Below are positions 10,029-18,636 of a stretch of DNA of 64,000 nt, piece by piece; position 1 is the first letter of the stretch; every line of letters begins with the position of its first letter. The notes beneath the pieces were generated by a model that did no database searches, had not been told where the DNA came from, and was given only the letters and a program-made list of their open reading frames with translations. This stretch comes from Micromonospora kangleipakensis (GTDB taxonomy: Bacteria > Actinomycetota > Actinomycetes > Mycobacteriales > Micromonosporaceae), in NCBI RefSeq assembly GCF_004217615.1, contig NZ_SHLD01000001.1:1364001-1428000 (forward strand). The letters run 5' to 3'. The position numbers and the translations under genes were made by a program.

Positions 10029-11333
10029 GTGACCACCGTCGCGCTCAAGGATGTGACCAAGGTGTTCCAGGACGGGACAGTCGCGGTCGACACCGTCAAT
10101 CTGGACGTCAACGACGGCGAGTTCATGGTGCTGCTCGGCCCGTCCGGCTGCGGCAAGTCCACCGTGCTGCGGATGGTCGCCGGCCTGGAGGATCCGACCA
10201 CCGGCGCGGTGATGCTCGACGGCGAGCTGGCCAACGACCTGCCACCCCTGGAGCGGAAGATCGCCATGGTCTTCCAGGACTTCGCGCTCTACCCGCACAT
10301 GACGGTGGGCGACAACATCGCGTTCCCGCTGCGGCTGGCCGGGGTGGAGCCGACGCCCCGCGGCGAGCGGGTCACCGACGTGGCCAGCGTGCTGGGCATC
10401 GGCGACGTGCTGGGCCGCAAGCCGAGCCAGCTCTCCGGCGGCCAGCGACAGCGGGTGGCGATGGGGCGGGCGATCGTGCGCCGCCCGGGGCTGTTCCTGA
10501 TGGACGAGCCGCTGTCCAACCTGGACAGCGGGCTCCGCGCGGAGCTGCGGGCGGAGATCTCCGGTCTCACCCGGGAGCTGGGCGTCACCACCATCTACGT
10601 CACCCACGACCAGGCCGAGGCGCTGACCATGGCCGACCGGGTCGCCATCATGCGCAAGGGCGTGCTCCAGGACGTCGGCACCCCCACCCAGGTGTACGGC
10701 CGCCCGGCCACGCTCTACGTCGCCGCGTTCCTGGGCAGCCCGCGGATGAACCTGCTGGAGGCGTCGGTCTACGTCCACCTCGACCGGTACGTGACGCTGA
10801 ACCTCGGCGAGCAGTCGCTCTACCTGCCCTGGGACGACATCCGCAGCCGGGTGGTGGCGCACTACCACGGCGAGCGGATCGTGGTGGGAATGCGGGCCGA
10901 GGCGCTCACCCCGGTCGCCCCGGACACCCCGGGCGACGTGCTCCAGGGCCGGATCCGCTACCTGGAGCACCACGGGCACGAGTCGCTGGCCTTCCTCGAC
11001 ATCGGCGCCACCGCGATCATGGTGGACGAGATGGGCGGCCCGGTGGAGTCCGGCGAGAACGGCCAGCGCGGCCTGCGCCGGTTCGGCCAGGTCATGCAGC
11101 GGTTGACCGGCCGGGCCGCCGAGGCGCCGGTCTCCGCGCCGAGCGGCGGGGGCAACCGGACCAGCGTGCTCAACGACCCGGGCCGGCACCACCGCCGCCC
11201 GGCCGAGCTGGCGGTCCGGCTCGCCCCGTACCCGGCCGTGTCGGCGGGTCACCCGCTGGCCGTGCAGGTACGGATGGACGCGCTGCACTTCTTCGACGAG
11301 CGCGGCGACCGGATCGACATCGGTTGGCGGTGA
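10029..11333 (+). CDS. sugar ABC importer ATPase (MsmK/UgpC type)
   Basis: ATPase of carbohydrate importers, 434 residues. Walker A GPSGCGKS (37-44), signature LSGGQ (135-139), Walker B LFLMDEP (155-161) and the switch His193 are clear. A long C-terminal TOBE-like regulatory part follows, which is longer than usual. The GTG at 10029 follows GGGAGG. No permease or binding-protein gene is adjacent, so it may be a shared ATPase serving several importers, as MsmK does. The phosphorylase pair at 11.9-15 kb hints at a disaccharide, but no direct link is visible. Confidence 0.9.
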   Translation: MTTVALKDVTKVFQDGTVAVDTVNLDVNDGEFMVLLGPSGCGKSTVLRMVAGLEDPTTGAVMLDGELANDLPPLERKIAMVFQDFALYPHMTVGDNIAFPLRLAGVEPTPRGERVTDVASVLGIGDVLGRKPSQLSGGQRQRVAMGRAIVRRPGLFLMDEPLSNLDSGLRAELRAEISGLTRELGVTTIYVTHDQAEALTMADRVAIMRKGVLQDVGTPTQVYGRPATLYVAAFLGSPRMNLLEASVYVHLDRYVTLNLGEQSLYLPWDDIRSRVVAHYHGERIVVGMRAEALTPVAPDTPGDVLQGRIRYLEHHGHESLAFLDIGATAIMVDEMGGPVESGENGQRGLRRFGQVMQRLTGRAAEAPVSAPSGGGNRTSVLNDPGRHHRRPAELAVRLAPYPAVSAGHPLAVQVRMDALHFFDERGDRIDIGWR

Positions 11334-11357
11334 GCGGGACCCGCGGCCGGGCGGCCC

Positions 11358-11386
11358 TTGCCGGAGAAGTTACCGACGAGTAGCGT
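11358..11386 (+). promoter_or_regulatory. predicted leaderless promoter of the thioesterase gene
   Basis: TTGCCG (11358-11363), a 17-nt spacer and TAGCGT (11381-11386) are followed by six bases and then the ATG at 11393. With transcription starting about 7 nt after the -10 box, the first transcribed base would be the A of the start codon. No ribosome site is visible, which fits a leaderless mRNA. Confidence 0.55.
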
Positions 11387-11392
11387 CTGGGC

Positions 11393-11860
11393 ATGTCCAT
11401 CGACTCTCGCCAGGTGGCGGCCGGTCTGCTGGAGGCCGTGCCGTTCGCCCGCACGCTCGGAATCGAATTCGTCGAGGTTGCGCCCGAGGCGGAGGGCGGG
11501 GTCCGCGCCGTCGTCCGGCTCCCCGACTCGCCGGCCACCCACAACCACGTCGCCGGCCCGCACGCCGGGGCGATGTTCACCCTCGGGGAGACCGCCTCCG
11601 GCGCGGTGGTGCTCGCCGCGTTCGGCCCGGTGCTCGACCGGGCGGTGCCGCTGGCCGTCCGGGCGGAGATCGCGTACAAGAAGGTGGCCATGGGCCCGGT
11701 GCTCGCCACCGCCCGGCTCGGCCGCCCGCCGGCCGAGGTGATCGCCGAGCTGGACGCCGGCAAGCGGCCCGAGTTCCCGGTCGAGATCGAGATCGGCACC
11801 GAGGACGGGACGGTCACCTCCGTGCTTACCGTGGTCTGGACGCTGCGCCCGAACCGCTGA
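11393..11860 (+). CDS. hotdog-fold thioesterase-like protein (DUF4442)
   Basis: Small cytoplasmic protein of 155 residues with the hotdog pattern: an N-terminal FARTLGIEF strand, the central helix region NHVAGPHAGAMFTLGE, and AEIAYKKVAMGPV. This resembles DUF4442-type acyl-CoA thioesterases. Typical substrates are acyl-CoA esters, but none can be assigned here. The start has no Shine-Dalgarno sequence and sits just behind a -10 box, so it is probably translated from a leaderless transcript. It has no operon partner. Confidence 0.85.
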   Translation: MSIDSRQVAAGLLEAVPFARTLGIEFVEVAPEAEGGVRAVVRLPDSPATHNHVAGPHAGAMFTLGETASGAVVLAAFGPVLDRAVPLAVRAEIAYKKVAMGPVLATARLGRPPAEVIAELDAGKRPEFPVEIEIGTEDGTVTSVLTVVWTLRPNR

Positions 11861-11899
11861 CGGGCGGACGAATCGGGTTTGCCCGGCCCGTCCGATGGA

Positions 11900-11905
11900 T
11901 AGATT
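11900..11905 (+). promoter_or_regulatory. -10 box TAGATT of a leaderless gene
   Basis: TAGATT is followed by six bases and the GTG at 11912, the same geometry as at the preceding gene. The -35 is unclear; TTTGCC at 11878-11883 gives a 16-nt spacer. No ribosome site is present. Confidence 0.45.
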
Positions 11906-11911
11906 CGACGT

Positions 11912-12661
11912 GTGCTGGGCCTACCCGCTCATGTGACCGCCTGTCTCTTCGATCTGGACGGTGTGCTGACGCAGACCGCCAGGGTGCACAACGCCGCCTG
12001 GACCGAGACCTTCAACGCGCTCCTACGGGACCGCGCGACGGCCACCGGCGAGCCGTACCGCCCGTTCGACCCGGGACCGGACTACAACCGGTACGTGGAC
12101 GGCAAGCCGCGCGCCGACGGGGTGCGCTCCTTCCTGGGCTCCCGTGGGATCACCCTCCCCGAGGGCACGCCGGACGACCCGCCCGAGGCGGACACGGTCA
12201 ACGGGGTGGGCAACCGCAAGAACATCATCCTGCTCAAGCGGATCCAGACCGACGGCGTCGACGTCTACCCCGGTTCGGTGGCGTACCTGGAGGCGGCCGC
12301 CGCCGCCGGCCTGCGCCGGGCCGTGGTCTCGGCGAGCGCCAACTGCCGGGCCGTGGTCGCCGCCGCCGGTCTGGACCGGCTGCTGGAGGCCGGGGTCGAC
12401 GGGGTGGTCGCCCGGGAGCGGGGGCTGCGCGGCAAGCCGCACCCGGACACCTTCCTGGCCGGCGCCGAACTGCTCGGGGTGGCCCCGGCGAACGCCGCCG
12501 TCTTCGAGGACGCGCTGGCCGGGGTGGCCGCCGGCCGGGCCGGCGGCTTCGGGTACGTGATCGGCGTCGACCGGGTCGGCCAGGCCGAGGAGCTGCGCGC
12601 CCACGGCGCCGACGTGGTGGTCACCGACCTCGCCGATCTGCTGAAGGAGCCGGCGGCATGA
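11912..12661 (+). CDS. pgmB: beta-phosphoglucomutase (HAD family)
   Basis: HAD-superfamily phosphomutase of 249 residues. The nucleophile motif FDLDGVL (D14, acid/base D16), the helical cap, the VVSAS threonine/serine loop, the lysine loop GKPHPDTF and the final acidic FEDALAGV are all visible. It should interconvert beta-glucose 1-phosphate and glucose 6-phosphate. Its stop overlaps the start of the GH65 gene by ATGA. The same pair and order occurs in Mycobacterium tuberculosis (Rv3400-Rv3401), so the two form a phosphorolysis pathway. The GTG start lies right behind a -10 box and is probably leaderless. Confidence 0.9.
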   Translation: MLGLPAHVTACLFDLDGVLTQTARVHNAAWTETFNALLRDRATATGEPYRPFDPGPDYNRYVDGKPRADGVRSFLGSRGITLPEGTPDDPPEADTVNGVGNRKNIILLKRIQTDGVDVYPGSVAYLEAAAAAGLRRAVVSASANCRAVVAAAGLDRLLEAGVDGVVARERGLRGKPHPDTFLAGAELLGVAPANAAVFEDALAGVAAGRAGGFGYVIGVDRVGQAEELRAHGADVVVTDLADLLKEPAA

Positions 12662-15030
12662 TCCGCGAACGCGCCTATCCGGTCGAACCGTGGCACGTCC
12701 GCGAGGTCCGCCTCGACATGGACGTGCTGGCCCAGTCCGAGTCGGTCTTCGCCCTCTCCAACGGGCACGTCGGTCTGCGCGGCAACCTCGACGAGGGCGA
12801 GCCGCACGGCCTGCCCGGCACCTACCTCAACTCCTTCTACGAGCTGCGCCCGCTGCCGTACGCGGAGGCCGGGTTCGGCTTCCCCGAGTCGGGCCAGACC
12901 ATCGTCAACGTCACCAACGGCAAGCTGATCCGGCTGCTCGTCGACGACGAGCCGCTCGACGTCCGGTACGGCGAACTCCTCTTCCACGAGCGGATCCTCG
13001 ACCTGCGCGCCGGCACCCTGCACCGGGAGCTGCACTGGCGCTCGCCGGCCGGGCGGGAGGTCAAGGTCCGCAGCACCCGGCTGGTGTCGTTCACCCAGCG
13101 GTCGGCCGCCATGATCAACTACGAGGTGGAGGCGGTCGACGGGCCGATCCGGCTGATCCTCCAGTCCGAGCTGGTCGCCAACGAGACACTGCCGGCGCAG
13201 AGCCGCGACCCGCGGGTGGCCGCGGTGCTGGAGTCGCCGCTGCAGGCCGAGGAGGAGCTGACCACCGACGACGGCGGCCTGCTCGTCCACCGGACCAAGG
13301 TCAGCGGGCTGCGGGTCGCCGCCGCCATGGAGCACGACGTGCAGGGCCCGGAGCGGACCACCGTCGAGTCCGAGGGGTACGAGGACTGGGTCCGGACCAC
13401 CGTCGGCTGCGTACTCAAGCCCGGCGAGACGCTGCGGGTGGTCAAGTACCTGACGTACGGCTGGTCCAGCCGGCGCTCCCTGCCGGCACTGCGCGACCAG
13501 GTCGGCGCGGCCCTCGCCGCCGCCCGGCTGGACGGCTGGGACGGGTTGCGCCGGGCGCAGCGGGAGTACCTCGACGAGTTCTGGGACGCCGCCGACGTCC
13601 GGGTGGAGGGCGACCCGGAGGTCCAGCAGGCCGTCCGCTTCGGGCTGTTCCACGTGCTCCAGGCCGGCGCCCGGACCGAGCGGCGGCCGATCTCCGCGAA
13701 GGGGCTGACCGGCCCGGGCTACGACGGGCACGCGTTCTGGGACACCGAGATGTTCGTCCTGCCGGTGCTCACCTACACCCAGCCGAGCGCGGTCCGGGAC
13801 GCGCTGTACTGGCGGCACTCCACCCTGGCCCAGGCGCACGAGCGGGCCCGGACCCTGAACCTGAAGGGCGCCGCCTTCCCGTGGCGGACCATCGAGGGCC
13901 CCGAGTCGTCGGCGTACTGGCCGGCGGGCACGGCCGCGTTCCACATCGCCGCCGACGTCGCCGACGCGCTGCGGCGGTACATCCTGGTCACCGGGGACGA
14001 CGTGCTGGAACAGGAGATCGGCCTGGAGCTGCTGGTGGAGACCGCCCGGCTGTGGCGCTCGCTGGGTCACCACGACCGCGACGGCCAGTTCCACATCGAC
14101 GGGGTGACCGGCCCGGACGAGTACACCGCGGTGAAGAACGACAACATCTACACCAACCTGATGGCGCAGCGGAACCTGCTCACCGCCGCCGAGTGCGCGA
14201 TGCACTACCGGGACCAGGCGGCTGACCTCGGGGTGAGTGAGGAGGAGGCGGCCGCCTGGCGGGACGCCGCGCACGCCATGCACGTCCCGTACGACGACGA
14301 CCTCGACGTGCACGAGCAGGTCGAGGGCTTCGCCCGGTTGCAGGAGTGGGACTTCGAGCACACCCCGCCCGAAAAGTACCCGCTGCTGCTGCACTACCCG
14401 TACTTCGACCTGTACCGCAAGCAGGTGGTCAAGCAGGCCGACCTGGTGCTCGCCATGCACTGGCGGGGGGACGCCTTCACCGGCGAGCAGAAGCTGCGCA
14501 ACTTCCTCTACTACGAGCGCCGCACCGTGCGGGACTCGTCGCTGTCGGCCTGCACCCAGGCGGTGATGGCGGCCGAGGTGGGTCATCCGGAGCTGGCCCA
14601 CCGCTACCTGCGCGAGGCCGCCCTGATGGACCTGCACGACCTGAGCGAGAACACTCGCGACGGCGTGCACATGGCCTCGCTGGCCGGCGCCTGGATGGCC
14701 CTGGTCGCCGGTTTCGGCGGGCTGCGCGACCACGACGGGACGCTCTCCTTCTCACCGCGGCTGTCCAGCCGGCTCAGCCGACTCGAGTTCTCGCTCCAGT
14801 GGCGGTCGATGCACCTGCGAGTGGACGTCCGGCCGCACCAGACGACGTACTCGCTGCGGCACGGCGGGCCGGACGCCGTGCTGGAGCTGCGCCACCACGG
14901 CGAGCCGGTCCGGGTCACCTGCGCGCAGCCGGTCACCCTGCCGGTGCCGCCGGCCCACGCGTCCGGTCCGCCGCCGGAGCAGCCGCCCGGCCGGGCGCCG
15001 CTGCTGCACCTGCCGGAGAACGCCAGCTGA
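12658..15030 (+). CDS. glycoside hydrolase family 65 disaccharide phosphorylase
   Basis: GH65 enzyme of 790 residues, the normal length. It carries the N-terminal beta-sandwich domain, the (alpha/alpha)6 barrel and the small C-terminal sheet. The catalytic acid is E488 in GPDEY, at almost the same number as E487 of Lactobacillus brevis maltose phosphorylase. [11 protein letters not shown] and KQADLVLAM are further family signatures. It should use phosphate to split a disaccharide such as maltose, trehalose or kojibiose, giving beta-glucose 1-phosphate for the adjacent mutase. The ATG overlaps the mutase stop. Which disaccharide is used cannot be told from sequence. Confidence 0.93.
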   Translation: MIRERAYPVEPWHVREVRLDMDVLAQSESVFALSNGHVGLRGNLDEGEPHGLPGTYLNSFYELRPLPYAEAGFGFPESGQTIVNVTNGKLIRLLVDDEPLDVRYGELLFHERILDLRAGTLHRELHWRSPAGREVKVRSTRLVSFTQRSAAMINYEVEAVDGPIRLILQSELVANETLPAQSRDPRVAAVLESPLQAEEELTTDDGGLLVHRTKVSGLRVAAAMEHDVQGPERTTVESEGYEDWVRTTVGCVLKPGETLRVVKYLTYGWSSRRSLPALRDQVGAALAAARLDGWDGLRRAQREYLDEFWDAADVRVEGDPEVQQAVRFGLFHVLQAGARTERRPISAKGLTGPGYDGHAFWDTEMFVLPVLTYTQPSAVRDALYWRHSTLAQAHERARTLNLKGAAFPWRTIEGPESSAYWPAGTAAFHIAADVADALRRYILVTGDDVLEQEIGLELLVETARLWRSLGHHDRDGQFHIDGVTGPDEYTAVKNDNIYTNLMAQRNLLTAAECAMHYRDQAADLGVSEEEAAAWRDAAHAMHVPYDDDLDVHEQVEGFARLQEWDFEHTPPEKYPLLLHYPYFDLYRKQVVKQADLVLAMHWRGDAFTGEQKLRNFLYYERRTVRDSSLSACTQAVMAAEVGHPELAHRYLREAALMDLHDLSENTRDGVHMASLAGAWMALVAGFGGLRDHDGTLSFSPRLSSRLSRLEFSLQWRSMHLRVDVRPHQTTYSLRHGGPDAVLELRHHGEPVRVTCAQPVTLPVPPAHASGPPPEQPPGRAPLLHLPENAS

Positions 15031-15041
15031 GCCCGGTACGC

Positions 15042-15075
15042 GGCGCGTCCCCGCCCGGGCGGGCGGGGACGCGCC
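15042..15075. terminator. strong hairpin after the GH65 gene
   Basis: A perfect 15-bp stem (arms 15042-15056 and 15061-15075) with a GGGC tetraloop lies between the GH65 stop and the end of the convergent small gene. It is a likely bidirectional terminator. Confidence 0.75.
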
Positions 15076-15082
15076 GGTGCGG

Positions 15083-15262
15083 TCAGAACTGGCGGCCGTT
15101 GGACGGGCGGCCGGCCGCGTCCCGGGGCGCCACCGCCCGCGGGTCCTCCGATGTCCGGGCCTCGGCCGCTTCGTCCCCGAAGTTCCGGGCGTGCTCGGCG
15201 TCCCTTTCCTGCCGTTCCCGCTCGGCGGTCTGCTGCCGGGACCTGTCCTGCTGCTGGGCCAT
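15083..15262 (-). CDS. small hydrophilic protein, 59 aa, unknown
   Basis: A 59-residue frame starting MAQQQDRSRQQTAERERQ and ending RPSNGRQF, strongly charged and rich in Gln, Arg and Glu. It has no membrane segment and no cysteine. Support comes from a GAGGA ribosome site 6 nt before the ATG at 15262, codon usage typical of the region, and a terminator hairpin directly after the stop. The composition suggests a disordered or coiled small protein. I do not recognise a family and infer no function. Confidence 0.6.
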   Translation of the reverse strand: MAQQQDRSRQQTAERERQERDAEHARNFGDEAAEARTSEDPRAVAPRDAAGRPSNGRQF

Positions 15263-15350
15263 GACGATCCTCGCGATCCGTTGGGGGCGCGGCTGCGCCG
15301 ATCTACGGTCCCCCTGCGCCTTCCCGCTCGACCCGGCCGCAAACGGCGGC

Positions 15351-15698
15351 TCACCCCTCCAGGTGGCGCGCGAAGCTCAGCCGGAGGTGGTTCTTCGGCC
15401 GGGCGCCGACGATCGAGCCGACCACCTCGCCGTGCCGGAAGACCAGCAGGGTCGGCATGGACATCACCCCGTACGCCCGGGTGGTGGCCGGATTCTCGTC
15501 GGAGTTGAGCGCGGCGAAGAGCAGCGCATCGCCGAACTCCCCGGCCAGCTCCGCCAGGTGCTTCGAGACCGCCCGGCAGGGCGGGCACCACTCCGCCCAG
15601 AAGTCGACCACCACCGGCCGGGTGCTGGCCAGCACCGTGGCGGCGAACGTCTCGTCGGTGACCGTGGTCAGTCGGGCCTGTTCCGTGTCCTGAGGCAT
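15351..15698 (-). CDS. thioredoxin
   Basis: Thioredoxin-fold protein of 115 residues with the active site W37-C38-P39-P40-C41 (FWAEWCPPC) and the cis-proline loop GVMSMPTLLVF. The central proline pair differs from the classical WCGPC, so its redox potential may differ. It is cytoplasmic, with no signal peptide. The start ATG at 15698 has GGGAGAAG just upstream and lies inside the 3' end of the merR gene (31-nt overlap). The two should be co-transcribed from the merR promoter, and the thioredoxin is the likely regulated output. Confidence 0.93.
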   Translation of the reverse strand: MPQDTEQARLTTVTDETFAATVLASTRPVVVDFWAEWCPPCRAVSKHLAELAGEFGDALLFAALNSDENPATTRAYGVMSMPTLLVFRHGEVVGSIVGARPKNHLRLSFARHLEG

Positions 15699-16060
15699 GT
15701 CTTCTCCCGGTGGGCGATCGCGCTGGCCAACTGGTCGTGCAGCTGCCGCCGTACCGTGCCGAGCCGGTCGAGGTAGTCGTCCACCTCGGCGAGCTTGCGT
15801 CGCAGCACGGCGACCGAGTCCGGGCAGACGTCGCCGGAGCTGTTGCCGGCCCGCAGGCAGGCCACGAACGGCCGGATGTCGTCGAGGTCGAAGCCCACCG
15901 CCAACAGCGCCCGGATCTCGTGCACGACGCGCAGCTCCGCCTCGTCGTAGATCCGGTAGCCGTTGGCCGACCGGCGTGGTCGGACCAGCCCCCGGGTCTC
16001 GTAGTACCGCGGGGTGCGGGTGCTCGTGCCGGCCCGCTCCGCCAGCTCACCGATCAGCAT
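15668..16060 (-). CDS. MerR-family transcriptional regulator
   Basis: MerR regulator of 130 residues. The winged helix-turn-helix starts at MLIGELAERAGTSTRTPRYYE and continues through the NGYRIYDEAELRVVHEI wing region, followed by the dimer helix. Three cysteines (ACLRAGN, DVCPDS, KTCLRT) lie in the C-terminal half. Together with the downstream thioredoxin this suggests redox or thiol-reactive signals, but that is inference. The ATG at 16060 has GGGAGG 5 nt upstream; a longer in-frame reading adds unrelated residues. The gene is preceded by a promoter with a 19-bp spacer holding a dyad, the arrangement MerR proteins use. Confidence 0.92.
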   Translation of the reverse strand: MLIGELAERAGTSTRTPRYYETRGLVRPRRSANGYRIYDEAELRVVHEIRALLAVGFDLDDIRPFVACLRAGNSSGDVCPDSVAVLRRKLAEVDDYLDRLGTVRRQLHDQLASAIAHREKTCLRTRNRPD

Positions 16061-16088
16061 CCGACCTCCCTCGCCCGCCCTGGACGCC

Positions 16089-16119
16089 ACGCTAAACCTT
16101 GTCGTCGGCGTCAACGCAA
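16089..16119 (-). promoter_or_regulatory. MerR-type promoter with 19-bp spacer and operator dyad
   Basis: On the minus strand TTGCGT (16114-16119) and TAGCGT (16089-16094) are separated by 19 bp, longer than the usual 17 as at MerR-controlled promoters. The imperfect palindrome TTGTCGTCGGCGTCAA (16099-16114, 12 of 16 positions symmetrical) lies almost entirely in the spacer; its last base overlaps the -35 edge. Transcription would start near 16082, giving a ~22-nt leader that holds the ribosome site of merR. Confidence 0.65.
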
Positions 16120-16191
16120 CAGGTGAGCCCGGGTGCCGACCGGGTATGCGGGGCGCAGCCGGCGCGTGCCCGGCGGTTGCGGAGGTCGGAG

Positions 16192-16854
16192 ATGGAGATG
16201 CGCGAAGTGACGATCCCGGTGGCGGCCGGTGGGCTGCCGGCCGACGTGATCTTTCCGGACGAACCGAAGGGTGTGGTCCTCTTCGCGCACGGCAGCGGCA
16301 GCTCCCGGCACAGCCCGCGCAACGTCGCCGTCGCCCACACGCTCAACGACCGGCCGCTCGCCACCGTGCTGGTCGACCTGCTCACCCCGGAAGAGGACGC
16401 GATCGACGCGCAGACCGCCGAGCTGCGGTTCAACATCCCGATGCTCGCCGACCGGCTGGCCGAGATCGTCGACTGGATGGGTACCGATTCCACGCTGCGC
16501 CCGCTGCCGGTCGGGCTTTTCGGGGCCAGCACCGGCGCCGCGGCCGCCCTGGTCGCCGCGGCCGAACGTCCGGACCGGGTACGGGCGGTGGTGTCCCGGG
16601 GTGGCCGCCCCGATCTGGCCGGTGCGTCCCTGTCGGCCGTCCGGGCGCCGACGCTGCTGCTGGTCGGGGGGTTGGACGAGCAGGTGATCGTCCTCAACGA
16701 GCAGGCGAAGGCGCAGCTGGGCGACGTCGCCGAGCTGCGGATCGTCCCGGGTGCCACCCATCTCTTCGAGGAGCCCGGCACCCTGGAGCAGGTCGCCGAC
16801 CAGGCGGCGTCCTGGTTCTCCGGGCACCTGACCCGCGTGCCCCGCCCGGCGTGA
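16192..16854 (+). CDS. alpha/beta hydrolase, dienelactone hydrolase-like
   Basis: Alpha/beta hydrolase of 220 residues. The oxyanion region FAHGSGSSRHSPRN, the nucleophile elbow GLFGASTG with S113, the acid-loop GGLDEQV and the histidine in GATHLFEEPG form a complete triad. Short proteins of this type belong to the dienelactone hydrolase group and are sometimes fused to phosphoribosyltransferases in actinobacteria. The substrate is unknown. I chose the ATG at 16192 because GGAGG lies 6 nt upstream; an ATG six bases later is possible. It diverges from the merR-thioredoxin unit across about 130 nt. Confidence 0.88.
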   Translation: MEMREVTIPVAAGGLPADVIFPDEPKGVVLFAHGSGSSRHSPRNVAVAHTLNDRPLATVLVDLLTPEEDAIDAQTAELRFNIPMLADRLAEIVDWMGTDSTLRPLPVGLFGASTGAAAALVAAAERPDRVRAVVSRGGRPDLAGASLSAVRAPTLLLVGGLDEQVIVLNEQAKAQLGDVAELRIVPGATHLFEEPGTLEQVADQAASWFSGHLTRVPRPA

Positions 16855-16857
16855 GGG

Positions 16858-17970
16858 TCAGGCGGGTGCCGGCGCCCGGTGCCGTTGCACGGTGTCGATG
16901 ACCCGCCAGGTCACCGCCGCGATCGGGACCGAGACGAACGCGCCCGCGATCCCGGCGATCAGGGTGCCGGCCGTGACCACGACCAGGATCACCGCCGGGT
17001 GCAGCTGCACCTGACGCTTCATGATCAGCGGTTCCAGCAGATTGCCCTCGATCTGCTGGACGGCGATCACCGCGGCCAGCGTGAGCAGCGCGGTGGTCGG
17101 GCCGTTCGCGGCGAGCGCGACCAGCACCGCCACCGCGCCCGCGACCGTCGCGCCGATGATCGGTACGAACCCGCCGAGGAAGGTGATCAGCGCCAGCGGC
17201 AGGGCGAGCGGCACCCCGAGCAGCACCAGCGCCAGGCCGATGCCGGTCGCGTCGATCGCCGCGATGATCATCGTACCGCGGCTGTACGAGCCGAGCGTCC
17301 GCCAGCCGACCCGCCCGGCCTCCGCGGTGACCGCCCGGTTCGGGCCGGTCATCCGGCGCAGCACCCAGCGCCACATGGACCGACCGTCCTTGAGCAGGAA
17401 GAAGAGCAGCACCAGCGCCAGCAGCACGGACCCGGCCACCTCGGCGGCGGTGCGCGCCCCGCCGACCGGGTCCGGGGCGCTGCCGCTCAGCCCCTCCCGG
17501 GTCTGCCGGATCAGCCGGTCCAGCTGGGCGTCGGTGATAGGCAGGCTGGAGGTGACGAAGTCGCGGCTGCGTTCCAGGCCCTGGTCGAGCTGCTGGCTCA
17601 GCTCACCGAACTGACTCGCGGTCAGGTTCCACACCAGCACGCCCACCCCGACCAGGATCCCGAGCAGCAGCAGGATGGTGAGCAGGGCGGCGGGCGCCGC
17701 CGGCACCCGGAGCCGACGCAGCCGGAGCAGCACCGGGTCGAGCAGCGCGGTGAGGAAGAGCGTGCCGGCCAGCGCGATGGCCAGCGGCGCCAGCAGCACC
17801 GCGATCTTCCCCAGCAGCCACAACCCGGCGATCACCACCACCAGGCAGGCGCTCCACGTCACCGCGGTCCGGACCGGCCAGGGCAGGCCGGCCCAGGCCT
17901 GCCGGGGTCCCGCCGCGCGGGTGTGCCCGGCCGTCACCTCGGGCGTCCGCCCGGTACCGTCCTCGACCAC
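16858..17970 (-). CDS. AI-2E family membrane transporter
   Basis: Polytopic membrane protein of 370 residues with the AI-2E (PerM/YdiK/TqsA) pattern: N-terminal paired hydrophobic segments, a soluble coiled region (about residues 105-160), and C-terminal segments containing FLGGFVPIIGATVAG and QQIEGNLLEPLIMKRQVQLHP. Family members export autoinducer-2 or exchange sodium for protons, so the name does not fix the substrate. The GTG at 17970 follows GAGGAGG with 6 nt spacing; upstream codons are low-complexity and not conserved-looking. The gene ends 3 nt from the convergent hydrolase stop. Confidence 0.9.
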   Translation of the reverse strand: MVEDGTGRTPEVTAGHTRAAGPRQAWAGLPWPVRTAVTWSACLVVVIAGLWLLGKIAVLLAPLAIALAGTLFLTALLDPVLLRLRRLRVPAAPAALLTILLLLGILVGVGVLVWNLTASQFGELSQQLDQGLERSRDFVTSSLPITDAQLDRLIRQTREGLSGSAPDPVGGARTAAEVAGSVLLALVLLFFLLKDGRSMWRWVLRRMTGPNRAVTAEAGRVGWRTLGSYSRGTMIIAAIDATGIGLALVLLGVPLALPLALITFLGGFVPIIGATVAGAVAVLVALAANGPTTALLTLAAVIAVQQIEGNLLEPLIMKRQVQLHPAVILVVVTAGTLIAGIAGAFVSVPIAAVTWRVIDTVQRHRAPAPA

Positions 17971-18255
17971 GTCGGACCTCCTCGATCGTGGCCGCTCGGT
18001 ACCCGCCCGGCCCCGATCCGACACCCCGGCCGGGCCCGGCCGCCGGCGGCCACGCCGCGTACCGCGCCGGCGCCGTCGTCGGTGCGGACCGTCCACATGG
18101 TACGCCGCAGGTCCGCGGTGAGCGGCGTTCCAGGTGCGCTGGCCCCTTTCGGCAGAACTCGCAGCGGATCCTACGGCCCCTCCCCGGACCAAGATCCGCG
18201 CGTTTGGGCCCCCGACTCGAGGGAAGGCATGAGGGCGAGGAAGGGAGATCCGCGC

Positions 18256-18441
18256 ATGAGTGACTTCGTGGACAAGGCTGAAGACTTCGCCGACCAGCAC
18301 GACAAGCAGGTCGACCAGGGGCTGGACAAGGCCGGGGAGATGGCCGACCAGCGCACCGGCGGCAAGTACGACGAGCAGACCGACAAGGGCGTCGACATGG
18401 CGCAGCAGCGGACCGGCCAGGGCGACACCGACCGCCGCTGA
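18256..18441 (+). CDS. MT0933-like antitoxin family small protein
   Basis: Hydrophilic 61-residue protein MSDFVDKAEDFADQHDKQVD with repeats of DKG and QRTG blocks (TGGKYDEQTDKGVDMAQQRTG). This matches the MT0933/Rv0909 antitoxin-like family, named for a gene proposed to pair with a toxin in M. tuberculosis. Here no toxin gene is adjacent, so an antitoxin role is not supported by context; many such copies are stress-related solitary genes. The ribosome site GGGAG lies about 8 nt before the ATG. A hairpin terminator follows. Confidence 0.8.
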   Translation: MSDFVDKAEDFADQHDKQVDQGLDKAGEMADQRTGGKYDEQTDKGVDMAQQRTGQGDTDRR

Positions 18442-18448
18442 CCTCGTA

Positions 18449-18486
18449 CGCTCCCGGGCCGCCGTACCGTCGGTGGCCCGGGAGCG
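18449..18486 (+). terminator. hairpin after the small antitoxin-like gene
   Basis: Perfect 12-bp stem CGCTCCCGGGCC / GGCCCGGGAGCG with a 14-nt loop, starting 8 nt after the stop codon. Confidence 0.6.
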
Positions 18487-18636
18487 GCGTCTCCGGTGGA
18501 TGGAATTCCGCGCCGGGCCCCTGGTCTGGATCGACGAATCTCGCTACGATCCGCAGTCGGGGCATGACTCAGCGTCGAGTCGTGCGGAGCCGACCCGCAC
18601 CGCGCGGCGGTGCCGTGGACGAGAGCGAGCCAGCCG

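Noticed and set aside
7413..11383. Very long open frames in other phases over the GT2-TagF fusion and sugar ATPase genes
   Set aside because: They cross gene borders, lack motifs and start signals, and reflect codon bias only.
12265..14733. Long open frame on the minus strand opposite the GH65 and mutase genes
   Set aside because: It is a by-product of high GC third positions; the product is low-complexity, has no family pattern or ribosome site, and lies opposite clear genes.
17971..18255. GTTT-N15-GGGAAG as a sigma-B promoter of the antitoxin-like gene
   Set aside because: Match to the -10 class (GGGTAT) is weak compared with the csbD promoter; not listed as a feature.
16858..18300. Extended N-terminus of the AI-2E protein up to 18300
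   Set aside because: The extra 110 residues are Arg/Gly-rich and unrelated; GAGGAGG directly precedes the GTG at 17970.
18256..18441. MT0933-like protein as half of a toxin-antitoxin pair
   Set aside because: No toxin candidate lies on either side; the neighbours are an AI-2E transporter and a P450.
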